This document shows, one piece after another, positions 24,866-33,301 of a DNA stretch of 40,857 nucleotides (positions are counted from its first letter, which is position 1; every line of letters starts with the position of its first letter). Both the position numbers and the translations under genes were made by a program. The DNA lies in the NCBI GenBank assembly GCA_913054475.1, contig CAJXJF010000009.1:1-40857 (forward strand), written 5' to 3'. The notes under the pieces were generated by a model. The model did no database searches. It was given only the letters and a program-made list of their open reading frames with translations, and was not told the DNA's origin. The DNA is from an uncultured Nitratifractor sp. (GTDB lineage: Bacteria > Campylobacterota > Campylobacteria > Campylobacterales > Sulfurovaceae).

Positions 24866-26341
24866 CTAAAAATTAAAATATATAAATTCGTTTACTTCTC
24901 TCATTCCAAAAAGAGATATCGAAAACAAAAATGCCGATATAAATAGATATTTCAGGCTACCGTCATTTCTATCGAGCCATGTATGGGAATTTTCAAAGAA
25001 AAAAACGATAATTACCGAAACAAGCAAAAATACCCATGTCTCTATACCACCATACAGATTCTGCATCCAAGGGCCAAATTCCATACCAACTTTTTCAAGA
25101 AAGTATAGAGTATTTTCCATAGGTACTGGTAGAATGATATTTGATGGATTAAACATTGTCGATATAATATTCGTCAGTTGAGTCCAATTGGACGATCTAA
25201 ATATTACCATTGTTAGAATGATAAATATGAATGTTATGATTCTTGCAATATGTTTATGAAGCTTTATTTTTGTTTTTCTCCAATAGTGATTGACTATTAG
25301 TCCCAAACCATGCACTCCTCCCCAGAATATATAGATCCATGATGCACCATGCCATATTCCCGAGAGCAACATGGAAAAGAGAGTAGCGAGCATTGCTTTG
25401 TTGAAAGTGATTTTTTTGCAGGAGCGTAAAATTGGAGTATAGATATATGTCATTATAAAGTTTGTAAGTGTTATATGCCATCTCGACCAATAGTCTATTA
25501 CTCCAGTGGCTTTGTATGGGCTGTTGAAATTCTTGGGCAATTCTATGTTAAATAGGAGAGCCGCTCCTGTCGCCATATCCATATATCCACTAAAGTCGAA
25601 ATATATTTGAAAAGTATATGAAAGGGCTGTTGCCCATGCCTCTATAAAATTTAGCGATGCCGAATTTTCAAAACCAGCATTAGCCCAAAATGCGAGAGTA
25701 TCGGCTAAAATCACCTTTTTGAATAGACCTATACAGAAGATAAAAATTGCTTTGGAGATATTGTTGTCGTTTAGTCTCTTTCTATCATTATCTGAGAATT
25801 GTGGCATCATATCTTTGTGATGAACAATGGGCCCTGCAATCAACTGTGGAAAAAACATTACAAACAAAAAATAGTCTCTAAGTTTCACATCTTTTACCAA
25901 ACCTTCGTAAACATCAACAATGTACGCAATCTGCTGGAGAGTAAAAAAGCTTATCGCCAGAGGTAGCATCAAGTTCAAATGGTGGATATTTTTTCCAAAA
26001 AGTATATTGATATTGTCAATAAAGAAATCTATATATTTGAAATATCCCAATATTCCGATATTGACAATCAGAGCAACGAGAAAAAGGGCTTTTCTCTTTT
26101 TTGTACTACTCTTATTTTTGGAACCGTAATGAGAGATTCTTTTTGAAATAAAGTAATTGAAAAATATCGAGAATAGAATCAGGGGTAGATATATATAGTT
26201 CCACCAAGCATAAAAATATATACTCGATGCTATAAGCCAATATATCGATTTGTCATATAAACTCAGTCTGTTGAGCAAAAAATATACAGATACGGTTATC
26301 GGCAGAAAAAGAAAAACGAATATATAGCTATTGAAAAGCAT
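24866..26341 (-). CDS. MBOAT-family membrane O-acyltransferase
   Basis: The 491-residue polytopic protein resembles AlgI and DltB. It includes MLPLAISFFTLQQIAYIVDVY and FFPQLIAGPIVHH in the first half, the signature YWSRWHITLTNF near residue 285, and the proposed catalytic His in SGIWHGASW (His331), with another in GGVHG (His344). MBOAT enzymes receive acyl groups from a thioester carrier at the inner face and pass them across the membrane. Its start overlaps the stop of the carrier-protein gene as TGATG, a coupling that mirrors dltB-dltC. Substrate could be an amino acid or an acyl group. Confidence 0.88.
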   Translation of the reverse strand: MLFNSYIFVFLFLPITVSVYFLLNRLSLYDKSIYWLIASSIYFYAWWNYIYLPLILFSIFFNYFISKRISHYGSKNKSSTKKRKALFLVALIVNIGILGYFKYIDFFIDNINILFGKNIHHLNLMLPLAISFFTLQQIAYIVDVYEGLVKDVKLRDYFLFVMFFPQLIAGPIVHHKDMMPQFSDNDRKRLNDNNISKAIFIFCIGLFKKVILADTLAFWANAGFENSASLNFIEAWATALSYTFQIYFDFSGYMDMATGAALLFNIELPKNFNSPYKATGVIDYWSRWHITLTNFIMTYIYTPILRSCKKITFNKAMLATLFSMLLSGIWHGASWIYIFWGGVHGLGLIVNHYWRKTKIKLHKHIARIITFIFIILTMVIFRSSNWTQLTNIISTMFNPSNIILPVPMENTLYFLEKVGMEFGPWMQNLYGGIETWVFLLVSVIIVFFFENSHTWLDRNDGSLKYLFISAFLFSISLFGMREVNEFIYFNF

Positions 26342-26586
26342 CAGTTATCGAGTTTCTCCTCTATCAAATTCAACATCTCTCCTACATTTTTCATTTCCTG
26401 TAGCTCACCCAGTGCGAAACGAATAGCAAATTTTTCCTCTATAGCATTGATAAGATTTATGTGATTTAGGGAATCCCACTCATCTATATCATCGGCATTG
26501 GTGTTGTCATTTATTTGTAGATCAACATTATTGAATATGTCACGAAATATGTTCTGCACCCTCTCTCTTATCTCTTCTCTTTTCAT
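26341..26586 (-). CDS. Acyl/peptidyl carrier protein (DltC-like)
   Basis: An 81-residue carrier protein. DEWDSLNHINLI holds the Ser (residue 39) that would be modified with phosphopantetheine. The helical pattern and acidic character fit carrier proteins, and its placement between an adenylating enzyme and an MBOAT points to a DltC-like role: it carries the activated residue as a thioester. AAGGAG precedes the ATG. It should be separate from the fatty-acid AcpP, which is normally in a fab cluster. Confidence 0.88.
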   Translation of the reverse strand: MKREEIRERVQNIFRDIFNNVDLQINDNTNADDIDEWDSLNHINLINAIEEKFAIRFALGELQEMKNVGEMLNLIEEKLDN

Positions 26587-26587
26587 T

Positions 26588-28042
26588 TTATTGCTCCTTT
26601 TGAATAGATTTTTTCAAGGTCTTTTTGCATACTTTTCCATTTGAGTTGACAGGTAGTTTGTCGATAAGAATTATCTTTCTGGGTATTTGATATGGCAAAA
26701 GTATGCTTGAAAGATCTCTTTTAATAATTTTTTCCGTGATATCCCTGTTGTTTGTCACCACAAATGATAGCAAGCTCTTCTCTTCGTTTTTTTCGTCGAG
26801 TGTGATAGTCGCACTCTCTTCTATGTAGTTCAAAGTCTGTAGATATGCATCGATATCCGAAAGATTGACTCTAAAGCCTCTTATCTTTACAGTCTCATCC
26901 AATCTGTCGATTATAAAGTACTCTCCTTTGTTATTTCTAAAAGCCAAATCACCGCTTCTATACCACCTCTCTCCCCCCAGATTCAATATGGATTCACGGT
27001 TTTTGATTGGATTGTTGATATATCCGGCCATCACCTGGATACCTCCTATCAGCAACTCTCCATCTTCAGACTCTCCGAGAATATTGAAGTTTTTGTCAAC
27101 TATAATCGATTTTACTCCTTTTAGAGGATATCCTATGGATATATTATGCCTTAGCGAATCATCTTCCTGCGAAAAACTCACTCTCTTGATATGTGTATAT
27201 ACTGTGCATTCCGTTGGACCATATATATTATAGATCTCCTTTTTGTTGACATAAAAGAGTCTTTTTAGTTTAAGATAGAGAGACCAAGGGAATTTTTGAC
27301 CTCCAATCAACAAAACTCTCAAAGTGGAAAAATCACTCCTTTTTAGTACAATTTCATTTAGAAGCATAGATATATTGTTTGGTACGGTACTTATAAAAGT
27401 AATTTTGTAGCTTTCGATTTCATATGCCAACTTGAATATGTCTTGTTCGAATGAGGAGAAATATAGCCTACATCCATATTCTACAAATAGGGCTATATCG
27501 CTTAGTGACTGATCGAAGCTAAAATTGGCGATTTGCAATATTCGATCATCGCTGTCTAATCTCACCTCCAGCGAGAGGGCTTTGATGAAATTCTCCAAAG
27601 ATTCTCTCTTTATTGCGACACCTTTAGGTTTACCGGTAGTACCTGATGTGAAAATAATATATGCTATGTCAGAAAATGGTTTTTCCGAATATTCGTTTTT
27701 TACAATAGTATGTTTTTTTAGTAAATGCTCCAGTGTTTTATCTTTGAAAATATAAGCTATTTCTATATCTTCTTCAATCTGCTTTATTCTAAAATCGGGA
27801 AATTTCTTATCCATAGGGATATAGACGATACCAAGCTCCAAGCAGGCCAATATTACAAGCAGATATCTATAATCTTTGCTTAACATTATGGCTATCTTGC
27901 TATCTCTATACTTTAAAGATAAGAAATTTTTAATAATTCTATATTCTCGCTCTATTCTATCTGAAGGAATTTTGTTGCCATTTGAATCATAAATATATAG
28001 ATCTTTTTCAAAAAGTTTTTCGATTTTGTTTTTAATATACAT
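26588..28042 (-). CDS. AMP-forming ligase, DltA-like adenylation enzyme
   Basis: The 484-residue enzyme is an ANL-family adenylating domain. AYIIFTSGTTGKPKGVAI is the P-loop (A3), NIYGPTECTVY is A5, YRSGDLAFRN is A7, IDRLDETVKIRGFRVNL is A8, and the catalytic Lys is in VNSNGKVCKKTL (A10). The length and lack of fused domains match DltA, which loads D-alanine on DltC. I cannot assign the residue it activates. One base separates its stop from the carrier gene. The gene is AT-rich (long runs of A and T), unlike the housekeeping genes. Confidence 0.84.
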   Translation of the reverse strand: MYIKNKIEKLFEKDLYIYDSNGNKIPSDRIEREYRIIKNFLSLKYRDSKIAIMLSKDYRYLLVILACLELGIVYIPMDKKFPDFRIKQIEEDIEIAYIFKDKTLEHLLKKHTIVKNEYSEKPFSDIAYIIFTSGTTGKPKGVAIKRESLENFIKALSLEVRLDSDDRILQIANFSFDQSLSDIALFVEYGCRLYFSSFEQDIFKLAYEIESYKITFISTVPNNISMLLNEIVLKRSDFSTLRVLLIGGQKFPWSLYLKLKRLFYVNKKEIYNIYGPTECTVYTHIKRVSFSQEDDSLRHNISIGYPLKGVKSIIVDKNFNILGESEDGELLIGGIQVMAGYINNPIKNRESILNLGGERWYRSGDLAFRNNKGEYFIIDRLDETVKIRGFRVNLSDIDAYLQTLNYIEESATITLDEKNEEKSLLSFVVTNNRDITEKIIKRDLSSILLPYQIPRKIILIDKLPVNSNGKVCKKTLKKSIQKEQ

Positions 28043-28054
28043 CTCTACTTTATC

Positions 28055-28936
28055 CTAACTCTTTTTGTAGTCATATTTTACAAGATAATCATGAAGTATT
28101 TCTTCCAGAATATCAATTTGAACTTCGGAAAGATCCGACAGATATTTCTTGTTGTTGTTTAGAAGTTTGAAATTATCTATACTATTCTCAAAATCATTGC
28201 TCCATTTCAAAGCGCAAAAATCTACTGTTTTTTTGAATATATCCTCTGGTTTTTCGCAAAGTTCCTCATATTTTACATACATCCATCGCTCTTCGTCTAT
28301 AAGCGAAAGAGCTTTTTCGGCGGCGTCCATGAGCATCTTCCACAAAACGGCAGCAAGAGCCACGAAAGATTCGTCGTAGCTTTTCCACTCCGAGAGATAA
28401 GGCTCCGGTAGTGAACCGTATAGCCACTTTTGCGGACCTTGCCAGCCATCCCAGAAATCTATGTTCAGCATCGAGTTCGCCACTGCCCTTCCATCTCTGA
28501 CGACATGAATGAATTTGGCTTCTTCGAAAGCTTCGGCCAAAAAGCCTACCCTCGGCCATCCCGTAATCTTGTGAACGAGCTGACTCCTGCGCGTAGTCGT
28601 CAACTCCGGCATAGGCTTTTCGAGTCTCCTTTTGATATGCGGTGTCATATCCGAAGATAGGAGATCTCTATATGGCAGACTGAAGCCCGGGAAATAGTGA
28701 TCCCAAAATCTATAGACCTCGACAGGCTTGAAGAGTCTGCGCAATATCTCTCCCGCCACAGGAAGATCCACACTCCTCATCAGTGCCCTTTGCAGATATA
28801 GTCTTTCGGGAAAGAAGTTGCACAGATGCGATGTCCAAGCCACTTCCTCATGTCTTGAGAGAATCTCGTAAAATATCGTGGTGCCGCTTCTACCAGTTCC
28901 GAAAACAAATATAGGACTGTAATATTTCTTATTCAT
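28055..28936 (-). CDS. Sulfotransferase-family protein
   Basis: The 293-residue product has the PAPS-binding signature of sulfotransferases. FGTGRSGTTIFYEIL at the N-terminus is the 5'-phosphosulfate loop, and FIHVVRDGRAVANSML near residue 135 is the 3'-phosphate-binding segment. It probably sulfates the surface polysaccharide, as it heads the polysaccharide operon. The track starts five codons upstream with TTG. I prefer the ATG 28934-28936, which has no ribosome-binding site but has TATAAT six bases before it, suggesting a leaderless mRNA. Unlike the following AT-rich genes, this gene has near-core GC in its 5' half. Confidence 0.82.
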   Translation of the reverse strand: MNKKYYSPIFVFGTGRSGTTIFYEILSRHEEVAWTSHLCNFFPERLYLQRALMRSVDLPVAGEILRRLFKPVEVYRFWDHYFPGFSLPYRDLLSSDMTPHIKRRLEKPMPELTTTRRSQLVHKITGWPRVGFLAEAFEEAKFIHVVRDGRAVANSMLNIDFWDGWQGPQKWLYGSLPEPYLSEWKSYDESFVALAAVLWKMLMDAAEKALSLIDEERWMYVKYEELCEKPEDIFKKTVDFCALKWSNDFENSIDNFKLLNNNKKYLSDLSEVQIDILEEILHDYLVKYDYKKS

Positions 28937-28942
28937 CGGGCA

Positions 28943-28948
28943 ATTATA
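28943..28948 (-). promoter_or_regulatory. -10 box of the polysaccharide operon, probably leaderless
   Basis: TATAAT followed by TGCCCG and ATG on the minus strand. The layout equals that of ribA, with six bases between box and start codon. No ribosome-binding site is present, and no good -35 box is visible. Confidence 0.45.
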
Positions 28949-28985
28949 CAATCATAGACTGAATATAATACTCCCGCGCCCTCTA

Positions 28986-29014
28986 TTGAAGATTGTAGCT
29001 CTTTTTATGATAAT
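28986..29014 (+). promoter_or_regulatory. Sigma70 promoter of the GT-C-like gene
   Basis: TTGAAG (28986-28991), a 17-base spacer and GATAAT (29009-29014) give a good match. The start near 29021 leaves a leader of about 18 bases containing GAGGAG before the ATG at 29039. Confidence 0.55.
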
Positions 29015-29038
29015 ATATCGAAAAATCGAGGAGTGTGA

Positions 29039-30469
29039 ATGAGAGAGGAGATAGGGATAGAGAAGCGATATATAGTACTCATGTTGTCTATCTTCGTGAT
29101 TTCAAGATTTATCTTGCTAAAAGTGGGAATCGGGTTGAGTCTCGATCCACTGTATAGCTATTGGCAATATCTCGATCCCAAAGCGCTCGAAAACAATCTT
29201 TTGCAGAGTATCTTCTATCTGCATGCTCAGCCTCCATTCTTCAACCTGATTATAGGTATCGTTCTGAAGCTTTTCCCAAACTCATATGAGACGGTATTTC
29301 AAAATTTATTCTATCTATTTTCACTAACTATCTATTTTTCTATCTTTCAACTATTGTATCTCTACGGTATTTCGCGAAAGATATCTTTTTTGCTGGCGAC
29401 TCTTTTTATACTATCACCGGAAGCCATATTGTATGAAAATTACTTTTTCTATACATGGTTTATCTCATCGTTGTTGATTTTGTCGGTACTGCTACTGAGA
29501 ATATATCAGTACAGCGGAAGAGCTCTGTATATATTTCTGTTCATATCCGCAATATTCATAGTTGCATTTACGCGCTCTCTTTTTCATTTGCTATATATCA
29601 TACCTCTACTCGCTCTAATATTGCATATAAGCGGAAGAGATTTTTCTATCAAGCTGTTTTCACTTCTGCTCTTTACACTGCTGAGCGCTCTCTATCTGAA
29701 AAACTATATACTTTTCGGAACTTTTTCAAGTAGTAGCTGGATGGGGATGAATCTATTCAAGATAGCGAGATATTGTGTCGATAAGGATGAGATGAAGAGA
29801 TTGATACGAAATAGAGAGATATCACCCTCTTGTGCCGTCGAACCCTTCTCTACAATCGATAGATATCCGAAGCGTTTTTCGAAAGTTCCCAAAAGATTCG
29901 AAAATATAGATGTTTTAAGTAGAGAATACAAAACGAGCCACTATGGAAATAGAAATCATTATGGATATATAGAGATTTCGAAAGAGCTTAGAAGAGATTC
30001 GATATTTCTGATAAGGAAACATCCATTCGCTTATATGAAGAGTGTAATCAAGGCTTGGGGCTACTACTCTCTTCCTTCATGGAGCTATTTTTCGTTTCGA
30101 AAGAAGCTGGATATTTTGCGACGCTACCATCCGGTTTTGCTTTTCGAAGATCTTTTATACAATCTGCAAAAGAGGATCTTCGCTCTAAAAAACAACTTTT
30201 CATGTTCATATATATCAATCCTTTCGATTCCTATCGCAGTTTTGATAGTGATTGTAAGTGCTTTACTCTCGTATCGTAGGGGCAGAGTGGATTATGCACA
30301 GCTTTTTGCCATATATAATATTTTATTCATTGCAATAATCGGTAATATGCTCGAATCGGGTGAGAACAATCGCTTTAGAGTTATGAGCGATCCTATATTA
30401 TACACCTACTTCGTGATAGCTATATTTCTATTTCTCAAGGGGCGAAAGGCAAGCTCCAAGCCTATATAA
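29039..30469 (+). CDS. GT-C-like polytopic membrane glycosyltransferase
   Basis: The 476-residue protein has about nine to eleven membrane segments. The first outside loop contains SLDPLYSYWQYLDPKAL and LHAQPPFFNLIIGIV, which resemble the acidic and proline-rich loop motifs of ArnT/PMT-like GT-C glycosyltransferases that use polyprenyl-phosphate sugars. A soluble stretch follows near residues 235-340, then more membrane helices. GGAG lies six bases before the ATG. It is divergent from the polysaccharide operon and may modify the same glycan or lipid A. Family assignment is by pattern only. Confidence 0.6.
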   Translation: MREEIGIEKRYIVLMLSIFVISRFILLKVGIGLSLDPLYSYWQYLDPKALENNLLQSIFYLHAQPPFFNLIIGIVLKLFPNSYETVFQNLFYLFSLTIYFSIFQLLYLYGISRKISFLLATLFILSPEAILYENYFFYTWFISSLLILSVLLLRIYQYSGRALYIFLFISAIFIVAFTRSLFHLLYIIPLLALILHISGRDFSIKLFSLLLFTLLSALYLKNYILFGTFSSSSWMGMNLFKIARYCVDKDEMKRLIRNREISPSCAVEPFSTIDRYPKRFSKVPKRFENIDVLSREYKTSHYGNRNHYGYIEISKELRRDSIFLIRKHPFAYMKSVIKAWGYYSLPSWSYFSFRKKLDILRRYHPVLLFEDLLYNLQKRIFALKNNFSCSYISILSIPIAVLIVIVSALLSYRRGRVDYAQLFAIYNILFIAIIGNMLESGENNRFRVMSDPILYTYFVIAIFLFLKGRKASSKPI

Positions 30470-30570
30470 TTAAAGAGCAGAAGGAGGCGATACTATTCGA
30501 TATAGAAAAGTAAAGAAGGAAGAACTTGCGATTGTACTTAGCTTTCGATTGAGGTAAAATGCGTGCGAAC

Positions 30571-32166
30571 TCATTTTTTGCACCCAAGTGTACTTCTTGC
30601 CTCTTCGCTATCAGCCAGCTCGCAGAGCTTTTTTATCTTCTCTTCGCTACTTTCGTCAAATACGGCATTTTGCTCTTTTAGCCAAATAAGCGGATCTCTA
30701 TCTATTGCTTTTGCAATATTGTCTATCATGATTTTTTTAAAATGGTGATTATTGAATCTCAGTGGCATATATTTATATTTTTTTACCCTATCGATAAGCT
30801 CTTTCGCTTCAGCTCTTTTTAGTCTTTTTTTATCTATTTTGTCTAAATTTTCGATTTTTTTGAAGTTGCTGCCATAGAGGAGCGCTCCTTGGAGTTTGCA
30901 CCCTTCCAGCTTGCTATTGGATAGATTTGCAAACCATAGATTGGCGGCTTGCAAGTTGGCATTTTGGAGATTGGCGCTGTGCAGATTGCTATATTTCAAA
31001 TCGGCTATTTTCAAATCGCTACCATTTAAGTTTGCATTGGATAAATCGCTGTTGCACAAGCGCGCACCCTCGAGTTTGGCTCCGACGAGATTGCTACCCT
31101 CGAGCTTCGCTCCGAAAAGATCGCAATATTTCAGGTTCGCATAGGACAAGTCGGCATTTTGCAAATCGACGACACCCAAGTCGGCACCTTGCAAGCTGGC
31201 CTTTGCCAAATGTGCTCTTTTGAGATTGCTCAAGCTCAAATCCGAACCATCGAAGCGAGAATTTTCGAAATAGAGCTTTGCAAAATCGCATTCGCTAAAT
31301 TTCGCCAATCTAAAACTTCTATTGGAGAAGATTTTTGTCTCTTTGTCTTTTGTCTGCAGGAGGAATCTGCCGGTAAATGTCAAGCTATTGCAATCTATTT
31401 CGATTGTGGGCAATAAAATCTCATCCAATGCCGGTATAAAATCTTGTACTTCGGAGTGCAACTTGCTGAAGAACTTAATGTCATCCTTTGAAAAATCACT
31501 TTTGTTTATCGTATAGAGTATTTCATAGTGATATAGCGATAGGATGCAAATCGAGCAGAGTATAGATAGAAACTTTAGCAAAAGAGAACCCCTGTCTCTA
31601 TCTTTTGTAAATTCGAAAATATTTCCAAAAAGAGATATCGTCAAGATAGAGAGAAAAATCAAAACGAGATGCCAAGAGCTGGTACCGAAGTTTTGGTAAC
31701 GCCCAAACCCAAGATAGAGTATAGTCGATGTGAATATCGGTATATAAAGTATAACGATATAGAAGATAGTCTTTGTCGTTTTGTAAATGAGATTGTTTTT
31801 AAAATTGAGTAGTATTTTCTCGTATGGGCCGGCAGGGATTATCTCTATTTTATTCTTATAGTTGAGATATATATCCAATAGAGCTCTTCTGTATTCATGA
31901 ATGAGCCTTAGTAGTTCGAGTTGAAGTAGGAAAAGAAGTAGTGGCATAACCGAATAGAAGGATACAAAGGGGAGTCCGATATCAAGGAGCGGTATCTTTA
32001 TCTTTTCGAGCATAAAGATATCTTCATCGTTCGTTACAGATACGGTAAATAGTATATATAGGCAAAATAGGAAAAGAGATATCATTATATTCGATATGCG
32101 CCATGAGTCTATCCATAGGCTTCTATTGGAGATAAGTTTCTTGGCGGATTTCACTCTTTGTACCAT
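30571..32166 (-). CDS. Membrane protein with C-terminal pentapeptide repeats
   Basis: The 531-residue product begins with a membrane domain of about five hydrophobic segments (near 25-50, 60-85, 130-155, 165-190 and 200-220). From about residue 290 to 425 it has some 20 pentapeptide repeats of the A(D/N)Lxx type, such as ADLSYANLKYCDLFGAKLEG, which fold into a right-handed quadrilateral beta helix. A charged helical tail follows. Pentapeptide proteins can shield enzymes, and some membrane-tethered forms are found near defence genes, but function is not assignable here. It lies just upstream of, and divergent from, cas1. AAGG is one base from the ATG, a weak start. Confidence 0.78.
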   Translation of the reverse strand: MVQRVKSAKKLISNRSLWIDSWRISNIMISLFLFCLYILFTVSVTNDEDIFMLEKIKIPLLDIGLPFVSFYSVMPLLLFLLQLELLRLIHEYRRALLDIYLNYKNKIEIIPAGPYEKILLNFKNNLIYKTTKTIFYIVILYIPIFTSTILYLGFGRYQNFGTSSWHLVLIFLSILTISLFGNIFEFTKDRDRGSLLLKFLSILCSICILSLYHYEILYTINKSDFSKDDIKFFSKLHSEVQDFIPALDEILLPTIEIDCNSLTFTGRFLLQTKDKETKIFSNRSFRLAKFSECDFAKLYFENSRFDGSDLSLSNLKRAHLAKASLQGADLGVVDLQNADLSYANLKYCDLFGAKLEGSNLVGAKLEGARLCNSDLSNANLNGSDLKIADLKYSNLHSANLQNANLQAANLWFANLSNSKLEGCKLQGALLYGSNFKKIENLDKIDKKRLKRAEAKELIDRVKKYKYMPLRFNNHHFKKIMIDNIAKAIDRDPLIWLKEQNAVFDESSEEKIKKLCELADSEEARSTLGCKK

Positions 32167-32328
32167 ACCTTATTCGTTTTTTTGACAATAGGAAGCGACA
32201 ATGCCCCAACAACTCTATTCCTCTTTTTAAATCGACAATTTTCAAATTGCGCATGGGCTGTTATCACCTCTTCGCCCTTGGCTATTTCGCCTCTACATAT
32301 ACACTTTTCGAAAGATTTTTTGCTAAAG

Positions 32329-32334
32329 TATATC
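32329..32334 (+). promoter_or_regulatory. Possible -10 box of cas1-cas2-3
   Basis: TATATC lies 22 bases before the cas1 ATG within an AT-rich patch; the upstream -35 region (TTTCGA) is weak. AGAGGGG serves as ribosome-binding site. The call is tentative. Confidence 0.3.
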
Positions 32335-32356
32335 AAATAAAAAGTAGAGGGGCAAG

Positions 32357-33301
32357 ATGCAACAGATGAACAATCTCAAGGCGATCCTACACTCTAAGCG
32401 AGCCAATATCTACTATCTCGAGATGTGCAGGGTGATGCAAAAAGATGGTAGAGTGGTCTATCTAAGCGAAGAGCGCAAGGAGTTTCGCTACTGGAACATT
32501 CCGATAGCCAATACCAACTGCCTGCTGCTTGGAACGGGCACTTCGATTACCCAGGCGGCTATGCGTATGCTCTCGCAAGCTGGTGTGTTGGTGGGATTTT
32601 GCGGTGGTGGAGGCACTCCGCTATTTTCGGGTACGGAGGTGGAGTGGCTTATGCCTCAAAGCGAATATCGTCCCACACGCTTCGTGCAGAAGTGGCTCTC
32701 TTTTTGGTTCGACGATTCCAAACGCCTAGAGGCGGCCAAAATCTTTCAAGAGAGCAGGGTACTCTTCATCAAAAAGGTCTGGAGCAAAGAGCGCGAATTT
32801 GTGAACGAGGGTCTGGAGGTAGGCGAGATCGATGAGATACTCGAAAACTACAAAAGAGCCTGCAAGGGGGCTAATGAAACTGTCAAACTGCTCCAACTGG
32901 AGGCCGATTTGACCAAAAGATTGTATAGATATGTAGCCGAAAGAACGGGACAAAGCGGTTTTAGCAGAGATCGAGATGCTGCTGATGGTGCAAACCGCTT
33001 TCTCAATCATGGCAACTATCTGGCCTACGGTCTGGGGGCTACGGCGTTGTGGGCTCTGGGTATTTCGCACGCTTTTGCCGTAATGCACGGAAAGACGAGA
33101 CGCGGGGCGCTGGTCTTCGATGTGGCCGATCTAATCAAGGATGCCATCGTATTGCCATGGGCCTTTGTGGGGGCGAGAAACGAGCTCGACGAGCAGTCGT
33201 TTCGCGCACAGATACTACAGAGCTTCATCTCCTACAAGGCGATGGATAGGATGATAGAGACTATAGAGGATGTGATCGATACATTGGGGGTGGCTCCATG
33301 A
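32357..33301 (+). CDS. cas1: Cas1, type I-F integrase
   Basis: Cas1 is the metal-dependent integrase that, with Cas2, inserts new spacers at the leader end of the array. The 314-residue protein has the expected active residues: Glu182 in LQLEADLTK, His244 in AVMHGK, and Asp255 and Asp258 in LVFDVADLI. The His-to-Asp spacing of 11 and 14 is the same as I recall for Pseudomonas type I-F Cas1. The ATG has AGAGGGG upstream; a second ATG three codons later is possible. The stop overlaps the cas2-3 start, so both are translated together. Confidence 0.96.
   Translation: MQQMNNLKAILHSKRANIYYLEMCRVMQKDGRVVYLSEERKEFRYWNIPIANTNCLLLGTGTSITQAAMRMLSQAGVLVGFCGGGGTPLFSGTEVEWLMPQSEYRPTRFVQKWLSFWFDDSKRLEAAKIFQESRVLFIKKVWSKEREFVNEGLEVGEIDEILENYKRACKGANETVKLLQLEADLTKRLYRYVAERTGQSGFSRDRDAADGANRFLNHGNYLAYGLGATALWALGISHAFAVMHGKTRRGALVFDVADLIKDAIVLPWAFVGARNELDEQSFRAQILQSFISYKAMDRMIETIEDVIDTLGVAP

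Noticed and set aside
32151-32336. 61-codon minus ORF overlapping the start of the pentapeptide gene
   Set aside because: TTG start without ribosome-binding site, no recognisable family; could be a decayed gene or leader but is not supported.
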